A stretch of 64,000 nucleotides of DNA from Spinellus fusiger (taxonomy: Eukaryota > Mucoromycota > Mucoromycetes > Mucorales > Phycomycetaceae): NCBI GenBank assembly GCA_025094145.1, contig JALLLS010000011.1, positions 124,001-188,000 of the forward strand. Reading direction: 5' to 3'. The notes under the pieces are model-generated. The model saw nothing but the letters and a program-made list of their open reading frames with translations, made no database searches and was not told where the DNA came from. Positions 37,700-47,973 of this stretch are shown here, piece after piece. A program made the position numbers and the translations under genes. Every line of letters starts with the position of its first letter. The first letter of the stretch is position 1.

Positions 37700-40600
37700 T
37701 ATGGGGTCTGTCAGTCTGTTGATGTACTTGCCAATCTGTTCTGCACTCAGTGGACAAGAAGGATCATGGGAAGGATCATGGATGTGTCAGACAAGGTAAT
37801 TTATTGTCCTGAAAAGGCAGACAGGATGTGGCAGGTGGCAGGGCTGTGTGGCAATAGTATTAATGTAGTGTTGTAAGGCCAACACTGGGCAAAGGAGAGG
37901 ATCCAGGTGGTGTTTGATGTGTATCAATTGTTCAATTGGTTGACCCAATCACTTTTCCTTTGGACAATCCACCACCAGCTGTACATTCTTAAGAGAGGTG
38001 TTGGGCACATTAGTGAATTGAACATGGCCAATGTTGATATGTTCAATGTCTGCTGGATGGATAAAACCAGTAATGGCTAGTAGCCAGCACAACTTTTGTG
38101 TCAGGGCTTGGGCTGATAATTGTGGGTTTTCACACCAAGCATAGAACTGGTCCAAGATGGGCTTGATGTTGTAGACCAGCTTGTTGAAGGACCTCACAGT
38201 AGTTTTGTTCAATGCTGTGAAGAACTCCTTGTACTGGGCATCATTGACAATAAGTGCCTTTTCTTTGCCATACAGGTCCAGGATAGCTGATCTGTAGGTT
38301 GCACAAGTGGAAGTAGACTAGTTGTTGCAACTGCAACCAAACGCAAGAAAATTGATAATATGGACAGGGTTGGCAATAAAGGGATCAATGGAGTGTTCAT
38401 GTGCCCATGTAATGTACTTTTGTTGGATGGGCTTGTACTGCCCTTGCAAGGTCTGTCTATTTGGGTGGAGAAGAATGTGGATAGCTTTGTTGTGGTACCC
38501 CAAGGCTAAGAGTTGTTGGCTCTTATGTTCCAAGAAATCAAATTCCATTGCTTGTTTTTTGAGAGGATGTCTGCTGCGTCTCCTGGTGCTGGTAGGACTG
38601 CTTCCCTTGGTACTGGCCATGGGGGTTGCTGGGTCAGGTTCTTGAGGAGTGGGTACCAAATGGCACTTGGCCACTCTGGAGTGATTATCATTGCATTGGC
38701 CTTGTCCAACTGTATCTTCTGCACTGTCTTGAGAAGCAGGTTCCAAGGTGGGTACAGGTATATTTTCCTCCATTGGTTCCATGGTATGCTCATGGCATTG
38801 GTTGCCAGAGCTTGTGGATCCCATGTCCAAGAGCAGTAGAGGGAAAGGTGGTGATTGTTGTTGTTCACAAAGCAATCCACGTTGTATGGGCCCCAACTCA
38901 AGTCCAACTTGCAAAAGAAGTCTTTAGATATTGTCCAATCCAACTGTGATTGTAGTTGTTGGGAGGGAGGATCTACCGGATTCAGTGCTGATGGGACGTA
39001 CCTGAGGTGGAGGCATGTGTTGGTTTTAAAACAGAGGGACCATATCTGAGTGGCAAGATCTATGAGGGGCTGAGAGCAAGTGCCTTCAAAGTGCTTCATG
39101 TATGCTATGGATGTAATATTGTTGCAGTATGTCTGTAGTACTTGTTCTTGTAAGGATGGGATCTGTACCACTTGCAGGATGGTTTGGAGCTTGCAATAGT
39201 TGATGTGAGTCTCCTGCTCCATTGTGTTCCATGTGCCTGACAGCACTGTCTTGTTGTAGACTATTCCCCAGCCTATGTCTGATGCGTCTGTGTACACCTC
39301 CTTGGTAGGAGTCTTTAGGAGGAAAGAGAGACCATTCCATTGTTGAAGATGATGGACTTACCAGCAAAGATCTTCCATGGCTTAGTCTGTCAATGTTACT
39401 ATGTCTGTCCAGTTGCATCCCCTGTATAGTGCTTGGTTGCGGAGTGCCACTAGTTGACATGTCTTCAGTCTCACTTGAAAAACTGCAGGTGTTATTGCCT
39501 GAGCTTTCCCTATAAACAATGAGAGCTGTCAGAGTGAGTACTGTGAGAGATGAAGGAGCTTCTGGGCTTCTCTTTGGATATCTTTCCATTTGCTGTTAGG
39601 CACCAAGAGACTCATCTTGGTTGTGTTGATGTGAAATCCCAGGTGCTCTAATGATTGTGTGGGGTCTAGACTGGACTTGGAGGGTTTGAAGAGGAATCCC
39701 AGTTCCTGTAACTTGTTCAAGACTATGTCCATGTGGTCTTTGGACTTCTGTTGGCTGGAGGCTACAATGAAGAAGAGGATGTAGTATCTCTGTAAAGACT
39801 AGAAGGGAGAGGAAGAGACTGAAAGGGAGAACCTTGAACTGATACGTTCTGTTTTCCCATTGGAATTGCAGGTACTTGCAAGATGAGCACTCTACAAGGA
39901 CATGTAGGAAGGCGTCTTGAAGGTCAATACTTGTCAAGTGATTGTTCTTCTGTATTATCTGGTGTAAGGGACCACTGGAAACAGCTAGGAAAAGAGTACT
40001 AGGTGTTGTGCAAATAAGACAAGATATAGTAGATAGTATAAGCTGATAACAGATATCAGAATGCGGATTTTATTATGACTATTGGATAAGTATTTATATT
40101 AATGTTTCTATGGTACTATCCAATTACTAAGTGACATAGAAGTGATGCGAAATAAAGGAGTGATGTTGATGGCGGGGAAAATAGTGTAAAATAAGGAGTG
40201 TTCAGATTAGGTTATCACATATGGCATACATGATGAATTGACTCCATGTTGAAGTGCTTGAGAGGGATGTATTGGTTCAGTGAACAGAGGTTCAGCACTG
40301 GGCATAGGTCTCCAGTCTTCTTGGAGATGGTGAAGATTCTCAAACAAAATCCAGGCTCTTTGGCCTCTTCTATTGCTTGCTTGATAATAAGGGAGCAAGT
40401 TTTGGTTTTGATAGCTTGGTAAGTGGGAGAGGTCTTGTCTTGTTGAGCTTTGCATGGTAGGGAGGATGTTGTGGGAGGCAGTATGTGGAATGGGATCTTG
40501 TATCCCTTCTGAATCACTGATCTTACCTATTCTTTGTCTGTTAATCTTGTCCATGCCTTTTGGAAGAGAGAAAGGCATCCACCTACTGGTAACGGTTTGG

Positions 40601-40890
40601 ATCCTGAGACCTTGAGCATGGTCAAAAATCCTTCTTGTGGTGGGACTCAGTAGGGGGCTTATTGTACCAAGTGGGATGATTAGCAGGCAAAGGTGCTTGT
40701 GGGGATCTCTCCTGAATAGGGGGCTGGCTATTCTGGTGAATGTTGTGGTCATTCTGTACGTTTCCCTTTTGCAATTGGGAAGGTTTCCCATGGCATATAG
40801 CGTCTCTGAGAGAGCGTGACATGGCCATTTGCTTGAGAACTTTGTTGGTGTCCAAGAGGGGAGCAGGGGAAGCATCTTTGGCAGTGGCAA
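37700..40890 (-). pseudogene. DIRS-like RT / RNase H / tyrosine recombinase coding region
   Basis: Recognisable blocks, minus strand. RT: ISKKTGDLCPVLNLCSLNQYI at about 40330-40270, SIDLQDAFLHV at about 39930, FQWENRTYQFKVLPF, and LEHLGFHINTTKM at about 39640. The YxDD catalytic pair is missing; the position reads YYILFFIVASS. RNase H: YTDASDIGWG at about 39295 keeps its Asp, but the later DN block reads NNITSIAYM. DIRS domain: LSWGPYNVDCF, then PWNQW and ITPEWPSAIWYP. Recombinase: N-terminal YITWAHEHSIDPFI at about 38400, then KLCWLLAITGFIHPADIEHI, where His replaces the catalytic Arg. The C-terminal His-x-x-Arg and Tyr part is lost. Several frameshifts make this dead. Confidence 0.85.
39963..40219 (-). 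repeat. LTR-like repeat, copy 2, inserted in the DIRS RT
   Basis: On the minus strand it runs TGTGATAACC ... GGTCCCTTACA, a TG...CA unit of 257 bp. It splits the RT between HHVC and IIQKNNHLTSIDLQDAF. The 5 bp on each side, CCATA and CCAGA, differ by one base, so they may be an aged target-site duplication. Contains TATAAATACTT and an AATAAAATCC signal. No internal retrotransposon remains, so it looks like a solo LTR. Confidence 0.78.
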
Positions 40891-40904
40891 CAGAATAAGG
40901 GGTG

Positions 40905-41161
40905 AGATTGTTCAGACAGGTAGATTAACGAGACTGAACAAAGATAATTTTTATTGAGTAAAGAAAGGTTCACTATTTATACTTTTGGTGGGTGCTTATA
41001 CTTCAGTGGCTTCTACCTTATGGTAGGATAATCTATTCTACCTTATGGTAGTCATGATAGTCAACCATATGGCTGCTTCACAATTACAGCTAAATGGTTG
41101 GTGGGGACATTCTACCTTATGGTAGAATTCACTCTCTTTGACCTTATGGTCGGTGTCTATA
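40905..41161 (-). repeat. Palindrome-rich terminal repeat, right copy
   Basis: Inverted match to 34867-35205, with the palindromes CTACCATAAGGTAG (twice or more), TGACCATAAGGTC and CAGCCATATGGTTG, followed inward by TATAAATAG and AATAAA. It lies directly 5' of the DIRS-like coding region on the same strand and so acts as its 5' terminal repeat. It lacks the 74-bp tandem copy seen on the left. Confidence 0.8.
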
Positions 41162-41560
41162 TGTAAGGATCAGGGTTGGACAGGAGAAAGAAGCAGAGGT
41201 ACTAGGTGTTGTGCATCAGGAACAGGTAGGAGAATAATGGTAGGAGACAAGGGAAGACAAGGACAGAGTATGAGAAGGAAACAGATATCAGGATATCGTT
41301 TTTATTATGACAATAAGTCGAGTATTTATACTAAATGTTTTATACTGCGATCTAATTATAAAATAACTTAATAAACAAATCTATTGATTTACAACAAGCC
41401 AAGACAAAGATAAGAGTGGGAGGAGAGAGACTTATAATGGTTGAGACGAATGGTAGACTAATGAGTTTGTCTGGGACAAGACCATTGGTGATGCCCAAAT
41501 TACTTTCATATTTTGCCAAGAACAAACTAGTCATTACATAAACTCTATTTCGTCGTCCCT
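41162..41560 (-). repeat. Third LTR-like repeat, related to copies 1 and 2 at one end
   Basis: Starts TGTAAGGATCAGG directly after the DIRS terminal repeat. It shares TACTAGGTGTTGTGCA, ACAGATATCAGGAT, TTTTTATTATGACAATAA and GTATTTATACTAAAT with the LTR-like repeat at 39963-40219, then diverges. The far boundary is not clear; CATTACA near 41530 is one possibility. On the minus strand the order is TATAAATAC then AATAAAAAC. Confidence 0.5.
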
Positions 41561-41631
41561 GCTAGAGACCGAATACCTACCCATTCATCTCTCTGGTAGT
41601 CCTGTTGATAACCTAAGTGCCCGATATTACA

Positions 41632-42790
41632 TATCTAAATAATTGTTTCCTTTTGTAGTATACCTCGCTATCAAATTGTATTATCAATAGAATATAGTGT
41701 TGATGAATAGAATTGTTTATTATAATACTATAGCTACGGCCTAAGTAGATTACCTCATAGCAATAGAATCTATACCCTAAAATCTTTGTGCTTTATCCTT
41801 GGGAGATAGATGACTATGCTCAAGAGTATATACTAGACACTCTAGACAGTATAGAAGACCACCTGAGACTTACTTGAAAGGAGTCTTTACTTGTCTAATA
41901 ACAGATGAGTGCATTGGTAATAATCCAATCAAGAGAGATGGTATGCTTACCTTGTACTTAATACTTATTTTAAGAATAATAATCCATATATTGTCTATCC
42001 GAAGAAAAGTCTGTACTATGTCTTGTGGAATAAAATGAGCTCAAGCCCAGATGAAGACACTGCTTACCTTTTTCACTTCAAGAATAGCCTTTGATGGTGT
42101 CTACCACTTCCTTCTATTTCTTTGCATTGTTAATAATAGTACATTACTTTGTTTATTTATGCTCATCTTGACAAGTACTTGGGTGTTAAGTTGTATGGAC
42201 AGTGTGGGAAATAACAAAAAGATCGGATTATCAAAACAAATAATTTATCTTTCTCTATTCTGGTGGGGTATACACTAGCCTTCACTCATAAAACCCACAA
42301 GTCAAACAATTCACACTCTATTTGCCTTGAGCCTAAAGTCCAGTATTTAGAAACAATGTCTTGTTATCATTAAGTACTATTGTTAATACCAGTTACAATG
42401 AGACAGTTGAAGTGATTATGAATATTGAGTCAATGAATGGCTATACAGTTCTTAATATAAGTGACATTGGTTCTATTTTATGGACAATGACCACTAGAGT
42501 TAATTCCGTGTGTGTCTTATAATAAACATCTTTCTTAAGCAGTGCTATGCTGTAAATACTATGGGCTTATAGTTAACACATTATGTTAAACAATAAATGC
42601 AGTGATTGATTTGCAATGTCAGGTTTGCTTCTTCCTTTTATCCAACTTTATAGTGTTTAATTGCACAGTCAATAGTCAATGCTAAGACAGACAGACGGTG
42701 AAAAGGTTCTTTTCAAACACATTAGCCAACCAAAAAATAATATAATTTCATTGTTCATGTATTTCCCTTATATCCCAAAAATATTCTGTT
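41632..42790 (+). repeat. Dispersed 1.1-kb repeat, copy A
   Basis: Direct-orientation match to 52114-53230, starting TATCTAAATAATTGTTTCC. Similarity is high over GGGAGATAGAT..., GAAAGGAGTCTTTA, ATGAGCTCAAGCCCAGATG and TGCTCATCTTGACAAGTACT, and weaker after about 42540. It contains a 75-codon frame (42051-42278) conserved in position with one in copy B, hydrophobic and unlike any family I know. No TG..CA ends, TIRs or transposase are visible. Confidence 0.85.
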
Positions 42791-43138
42791 GCTATGAGAC
42801 AAGAGACACACAGGACGTCGTAAGGCTGGTCACTCATACGGAGATTGACAGAAAAGAGAAGGGTATGAAGTGACAGAAGGCAGACTGGTAGCTGTAATAA
42901 TAATGGCACCAATGTGGGAATATAGAAAGAAAATAAGTCGAAAACAAGAAACAGTCAGCTACTCAAGTCCTTAAAGCCTATCTTGTTTATACTCTAGAAA
43001 GCTGTTTGGATTAAAGTCTTATATATATATATATAAGATGTAGACAACTACACTTATACTATTCTGCTATTTCTATTCGCAAGCGACAGCTATGGCTTTT
43101 ATAGAATATCCAAGCAAATTAGGAAGGGTGACAGTCAT
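42791..43138. other. Intergenic stretch, no gene seen
   Basis: AT-rich, with a (TA)n run at about 43021-43034. No feature recognised. It may contain the lost 5' part of the Fanzor-like remnant that follows. Confidence 0.4.
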
Positions 43139-43885
43139 ATGGATCCTAGTTATTCAGGGTGTTTATCTGCTGTATATGAAAAAATAGTCAATATATTAAT
43201 AAATGGTGGTATAAAATACAATAAGTATAGAAGAAGAAAAACAAAGCAAAATAGAGAGAATGAAAAAGAAGAAACCGCAATACGAGAGATGAAAAGAACA
43301 AAGAACAAAGAACAAAGACAGAAAGAAGGTGCCAGTGCAAGGGTAATACGACATACATAGAGAGTACATTAATACATATCGAACTAACTATTTTTACTAT
43401 TATTTTATTATTGAAAAGGGGTTTTGGCACCTAGAAATATTGGAGTACGATCCTACCAAGCTGCCAGTTGTTGCTTATGGCACAGGAATAAAGGTAAAAG
43501 ATGCTGCCAAGTTTAAAGGTCATCGTATTGGCTTGGCAATAATTTTATATCAATCATTGAAAAAAGAGACAAAAAGATGGAAATCTTCTTGTGGTTGATG
43601 TTGATGAGTTTCGAACATCGAGGCTAAGCATAATTGATCTCTCACTTAATATGAAAAGCTGTTCTAACAGTTACTTTGTTTTCTTCTTTTGTTTTCAAGA
43701 TCTGAGACACTTATATTACAAATAACCTCACTGAGGTATTCATAAACTTCAACAGTATCCACGCTTGCCAAGGTTATGGAATTGTTTGGAGCAGAGATGT
43801 GAATGCATCAAAGAATATCTATACAATTACAGAAGAGGGATTAAAGGGTCGCCACCGACCAGTTCCTTTCTGTAGAAAAGAATAG
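43139..43885 (+). pseudogene. Decayed Fanzor/TnpB-like RNA-guided nuclease
   Basis: The first piece (43139-43360) has EKIVNILINGGIKYNKYRRR and a long basic helix. After a break the frames give LPVVAYGTGIKVKDAAKFKG, then LLVVDVDEFRTSRL with a Glu at 43606-43608. After another break comes GIVWSRDVNASKNI with Asp at 43796-43798, ending RPVPFCRKE, TAG at 43883-43885. A VDE(F/Y).TS block and a W.RD.NA..N block are the RuvC-II and RuvC-III motifs of TnpB and eukaryotic Fanzor proteins. The Cys zinc finger between them is destroyed and stops separate the pieces. Identification rests on these motifs only. Confidence 0.6.
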
Positions 43886-45287
43886 ATAATCTTTGATGCA
43901 TTCATATTTTACTATATCGCCATATCAAAGGTGGTTTCCTTTGGGATTCAGACATTTACAGGTAAATTATAATAATCTTTATTTATTTAAAAACTAACAT
44001 GAATACATCTTAATTTACTTCTGCTCCTCAAATCTATGTCATTTCTTAAACAATTGTATTTCGACTATTTCCTTTTATATTCTAAAGATCTCCTGGAGTG
44101 TAATGTTAGTATATTATTATAATAATAAAATTTGAAGTTAAAATAACTATTTCAGATCAGAGGTTGTTTAGACTATATTTTCCTTGAATGATTTCCATCT
44201 GATCTATAACCTATGCATAGATGATCCTATGTCTATAAAACACACACATCATTACATGAGTAAGATTGCTAATATTTGATTAAAAGCATAGTTGCTTCTC
44301 AGTAGTCTTGTTAACATGTATGAAGATTTTAACCATTAAAACGTCCATAATAAAAGTAGTTTAATGATTTTTTTTTATAATTTATCTTAACATGAAAAAA
44401 AAGATAGTTCCTACTGTCTTGTACAATTCTGTAATACGAATAGTAAACAATAATACTGGAGAAATCAGTGCTGGCAATTTATTGAGGTGTATTTATAAAT
44501 ATAAATATTCATGCCACTAATTCTCACTACGATATACTGTTTTTATAAATATATTGAAAGGTATAACTTTGAATATATCTTGCTATAATGAATATTAAGG
44601 TTTTTATGACAGCCAACAAGATTTAATAGCCAAAGAAATGGCAATGCACCTAGAGGTTTCTGTTGTTCTGTATAATATAAGATTTCATACCTTCATTATG
44701 AAATATTAAAACACTTATATCGTTATTTTATATTAGTCTTAAAGATACATAATATTTCTGAAGTATGTACAAGTCTGTTCAAGCAGTAGATCTCTCAGGT
44801 TTTCTTATGTCTTCGCCAGCTTTTCTCATAAAATTATCCTTAATCTGCATCTAGATTGATCATAAATCTCTTGCTACTAAGAACTTTTATACATTCTCTT
44901 GAAAGCACAGAAAACTGTGTTTTCCTTATATTCTCATTGTTTATTTCTATTTTGTATTATTTCCGTGTCGAAGAAAGCTCCTATTTGAACTCTTCGTGTC
45001 TCTCTCAATCAAACTCAACCTATTTTGCAAAGCATAAAGACTCTTAGTCATTAAGACAATCCGGATCTTGAATCTATAAACAAATACTTTTACCACAATA
45101 TTTACACAAATATGGAATTTAATGCCGCTTAACATTAACAAGAATCTGATTTTTATGTTTACTTAATTATTTTTTCTACTTTTGAAGCACAGGTGAATTT
45201 TTAATAATGATACAGTTGATTACCACGATTATATTTATAAATATATAATATGTGCTAAAACAAAAAAAATCATATCGTTTTTTGTAA
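43886..45287. other. AT-rich intergenic stretch, no gene seen
   Basis: Stops in all frames and no RNA gene seen. This could hold the right end or omega RNA of a Fanzor element, but I see no clear end motif. Confidence 0.45.
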
Positions 45288-46657
45288 TACAATGACTTTC
45301 AATAAAACAAGGAAGATTTTAAATTCAGACCATAATTTTACCCTTGAAATTATTATTTTTAATTAAACATTCTTCATTTATCGCTTTTCCACTCTAATGT
45401 CTACCTCATCTAACACCACTGAAAAAACCAAAAAACCACTTGGAAACATGAAAAATAAATAGTGACGACTATAGTCATTGTCTCATTGATCACAAGGCCA
45501 CTGTCAATGGGACCACTCATGTTGCCATCTCTGCTAGGTTTGGAGTTTGTCAGCAGTCTGTTTCCCGTATCGTAAAGAGATACAAGGAAAATGGTTGCTT
45601 CAAGGCCAAAAAATAGCACTGGGTGAAAGCCCATTCTTAATGAGAGGGAAGAGAGAGAGGCCAGTCGCGAAGTGGGAAGGAATTCATTCCAGACAATAGA
45701 TCAGTTTCGCAAGCAGATGACCACCCAAGTGTCCATGAACACTTTTAGAAAATTGATGAAGAAGCCTGGCCTGTTTTCTTGCAGGGTGGTTAAAAAACCT
45801 TCTCTCACTATTAAACACAAGAAGTTGAGACTTGCTTGGGCTAAGACCCACTTCCATTGGACTGAGGAAGACTGGAAGACAGTCATCTGGTCCAATGAGT
45901 CCATGTACCAGTTGATGAGGCCCAACAACCACAACAGAGTGGTGGGCAGGAAAAAGGAGGAGCTACTCCCAAATAATGTGAAGCCGATGATGAAGTTTGG
46001 TGGTGGTAGCGTGATGGTGTGGGGTTCTTTTTCTGGTGAAGGTGTTGGAAGGTTGGTGCCTGTGAAGGGTAGTATAGACAGTAGAGGATACATTGATATC
46101 TTGAAGGAGAATTACTGCCCCGAGCTGGCTCAACTCAAGGCACTGAATCCAGAGGTGGATTATATTTTTCAAGAAGACAATGCTAGCTGTCATAAGAGCA
46201 AAGAGTCTAGGTTGTGGAAGGCACAGGAGAGTATTGCCACTATGGAGGGGTGGCCCTCACAAAGCCCCAACCTGAACCCAATAGAGCATTTATGAGAAGA
46301 GCTGGACAGAGCAGTTCGGAGGAGGATGACCCCAGCAAGTATTCTCCAGGATCTGAAGGCTCTCCTGGTCCAGGAATGGGGCAAGATTCCCAAAGAGATT
46401 ACCAACAACCTCATCAACAGCATACATCGGAGATGTAGTGCTGTCATTGAGGCCAAGGATAGAAACGCTAAATATTAAGGGTTTCCACCCAATAAATCAG
46501 TATTTATTATCCTGTTGAACTTTTTTATACTGCATCTTATTTTGAAGTCTTTACTGTGTCTTTACTGTGTGTTTTTATTACAAAGAATAAGTATTTCTTA
46601 TTACAGAAGCATACCGGGACATGAAAAATTTTCCTTATCATTTTGAAAGTCACTGTA
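45288..46657 (+). mobile_element. Tc1/mariner-like element, family A, copy 2
   Basis: Starts TACAATGACTTTCAATAAAA at 45288 and ends with the inverse (TGAAAGTCACTGTA) at 46657, length 1370 bp. It is closely similar to copy 1 (1241-2601) over its whole length. The two differ at the terminal-repeat bases as well, so each end pair has stayed matched within a copy (GAGGTC in copy 1, GACTTTC in copy 2). Confidence 0.9.
45397..46478 (+). pseudogene. Tc1/mariner transposase, family A, copy 2, dead
   Basis: The N-terminal part shows ISARFGVCQQSVSRIVKRYKE (helix-turn-helix) but carries stops and frameshifts between 45450 and 45670. From 45672 a 207-codon frame runs to a TGA after NPIEHL, and translation past it continues to NAKY, TAA at 46476-46478. 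The first catalytic block reads IWSNESMY, so Asp is replaced by Asn. The second, IFQEDNASCHKS, is intact and the third reads PNLNPIEHL. The count between QED Asp and NPIE Glu is again 35. Confidence 0.88.
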
Positions 46658-47973
46658 TGTCATTTTTTTAGTGCTATGTGTATATTATAAATATTAGTTT
46701 TTCTTCATGGAACACCTATAGTGATATACTAGCTAAAAATATTATTTCTATTTCAATATTTTACCAATAAACTATTGCTACTTTCATTGATAAAAACCTT
46801 CAAGCATTTAGTATTGAATAGCCTTCAATATTCAGTAATGATAGTAAATATGTTGATATTGCCTCAGTTAATTATTATATTTATTATAATAGCCTTGTAT
46901 CAAAATAAAAAATATTTTAGTCTTATTTATATTTCTCGACACACCCTATTGGTCAGTGTAAGCCTTTATATTGAAGAAAACTTGAGAAATAGGTCTACAT
47001 TGTTTTATTCTTTAACAATTTAAAAATAATTCATAGTCTCTGAAACATTTAACAAGTGGTATATTAGTGAGATAATACTATAAAAGTTGAGATGTTAACT
47101 GAATGAAGTTTCTTCAATTGAGCCATTAAAATGTGTTAGTAAGCAAACATGAGACGGTGAATAAAAATACTAGAAGGGCGCTTCCAGAAGATTGGTGAAT
47201 TGCAACTTTATGCAAAAAAAAGTTTACAAATCATACCAATGAACTAATAAGTATTGTTATTGTTTCTTAGCAACACATTTTCTGTAAGAAGATTTTTCTG
47301 TATTTAGTCATACATTGTAGTGAGCCATCAAACTGATCCAAACAACATATCCTGGATTTATGGTTTAGATAAAGGTATTATTCTTAATGCAGTAGGCAAT
47401 ACGGTTTACGCCCATCGTCAAATATACCCCTCTTTTCAGCAGGACAAAGTTATAAAAGGAAAATCATATGTTTCATCCAAAACAAGGTCAAGGATAAAAT
47501 ATACATTCTCCCTAACAATTCAAATAAATTAAGGCCTTTCTATCATATCCCAATCCCAAGAATTATATATTTCTTTTATATTTAATTTCTGACTTACTGT
47601 ATGATTTTGTTGAAGAAATCAAAGAGAAACTCTATTTATATTTTCTCTTTCTTTCAAATAGTGTTTTTCTTTCTTTCTTATTTGGTATAGCCTTACTATT
47701 TATAGAAAGATAAAAGAGGGGATATATTGAGTCGTACACCCCTAGTACTTGTCAACAAATCTAATAAAGTATGCTTGTTATATAGCTATAACTTTTTAAT
47801 AAGAGAATAATGTCTTCGAAATATTAACTAAAAAGAGTGGTTGGAATATGGTATTGTTATTTTATACATTTTTTTTTAAAATAAATAAACATACTAGAGG
47901 TATAAAGAACTATGTATTCTATCAATATACTGATTAATAAGCTTTGTATGGTTTAATGTATTGACTTGTATGT
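46658..47973. other. AT-rich intergenic stretch with one unrecognised frame
   Basis: The 70-codon plus frame at 47320-47532 (MSHQTDPNNISWIYGLDKG...) has normal amino-acid balance but no family I can name. It is too short and isolated to call a gene. The rest is AT-rich with CTTT runs near 47648-47680. Confidence 0.35.

Larger units (their letters stand above)
37687..41161 (-). mobile_element. DIRS-like retrotransposon (RT, RNase H, tyrosine recombinase)
   Basis: Read on the minus strand: a right terminal repeat (41161-40905), a Pro/Ser-rich leader ORF, reverse transcriptase interrupted by an LTR-like insertion, RNase H, the DIRS-specific domain, and a tyrosine recombinase cut short at 37686. 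The gene order and the WGPYNVD block identify DIRS-type rather than Ty3. If the palindromic repeat at 34770-35205 is its other end, the element spans 6.4 kb and contains the Tc1 fragment and the tRNA. Alternatively the two repeats come from separate elements. Confidence 0.8.

Noticed and set aside
38513..38949. Plus-strand frames of about 107 codons within the DIRS element
   Set aside because: Antisense of the RNase H and recombinase region, which matches DIRS families on the minus strand.
38000..40900. Ty3/gypsy-type LTR retrotransposon as the identity of this element
   Set aside because: No protease, integrase or chromodomain is seen. The WGPYNVD domain and tyrosine recombinase following RNase H identify a DIRS-type element.
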